From the NCBI GenBank assembly GCA_031178565.1, contig JAPSIU010000146.1:1-6810 (forward strand): 6,810 bases of DNA, given 5' to 3'. A program made the translations under genes and the position numbers. This DNA is from Leucobacter sp. GTDB taxonomy: Bacteria; Actinomycetota; Actinomycetes; Actinomycetales; Microbacteriaceae. Shown in pieces: positions 6,725-6,810 of this stretch (position 1 is the first letter of the stretch; each line of letters opens with the position of its first letter). The notes below the pieces were generated by a model. That model searched no databases. It saw only the letters and a list, made by a program, of their open reading frames with translations, and was not told where the DNA came from.

Positions 6725-6810
6725 CATGATCCGCGTCGGCGCGGCCACCGAGGTGGAGCTCAAGGAGAAGAAGCACCGTCTGGAGGACGCCATCTCCGCG
6801 ACCCGCGCCG
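6723..6810 (+). CDS. groEL: GroEL (Hsp60) internal fragment, out of context
   Basis: From about 6723 the frame shifts relative to pyrG and reads MIRVGAATEVELKEKKHR, then LEDAISATRA, to the last base. This is the conserved GroEL segment around residues 410-440 that precedes the family's AAVEEGIVAGGG stretch. No start codon context, ribosome binding site or 5' part of groEL is present: it begins in the middle of the chaperonin directly against pyrG. The residues ISATRA recall streptomycete-type GroEL more than the VRNAKA version I associate with the single GroEL of Microbacteriaceae, so the piece may come from another actinobacterium. That last point rests on memory and only 28-29 residues. Reading continues beyond the window, so whether the rest of the gene is intact is unknown. 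Confidence 0.85.

Noticed and set aside
5977..6729. 250-codon plus-strand frame inside pyrG
   Set aside because: Arg/Pro-rich translation, different frame from the clear CTP synthase reading.

Overview
The window reads as high-GC actinobacterial chromosome. Protein style and gene content fit Microbacteriaceae (a Leucobacter-like genome is my guess), but no marker here fixes the genus. All genes are on the + strand. The core is the conserved actinobacterial block: small acidic protein, tlyA, NAD kinase, recN, then CTP synthase (pyrG).

Layout: 1-120 is non-coding and dense in palindromes. It begins at base 1 with a perfect 15-bp inverted repeat and ends in a promoter whose -10 box sits exactly 6 nt before an ATG. 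Bases 121-3908 are a tight four-gene operon (small ORF, tlyA, nadK, recN) in which every junction is a stop/start overlap. Bases 3944-5206 encode a multi-pass AI-2E family (PF01594-type) permease, apparently with its own extended -10 promoter. It occupies the place where steA and mctB lie between recN and pyrG in Mycobacterium tuberculosis. From 5258 pyrG starts with GTG behind another extended -10 box.

The most striking point is at the right end. The pyrG frame is a clean CTP synthase up to about base 6724 (about residue 489), then homology stops abruptly. From about 6723-6726 to the last base a different frame encodes an unmistakable GroEL segment (IRVGAATEVELKEKKHR...). The join removes the rest of the glutaminase domain, including the catalytic His and Glu, without any insertion sequence or visible repeat. 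The likeliest explanation is a chimeric assembly end; a real rearrangement is possible. With the left edge lying exactly on an inverted repeat, the window may be a whole contig that ends on a repeat at one side and a misjoin at the other.

The genes are housekeeping: ribosomal RNA 2'-O-methylation (TlyA), NADP supply (NadK), double-strand break repair (RecN), membrane transport (AI-2E family) and CTP synthesis (PyrG). I found no defence system, mobile element, CRISPR array, tRNA or rRNA. What deserves follow-up is the pyrG/groEL join, the probable leaderless promoters, the heptad-repeat extension of the first protein and the palindromic left edge.
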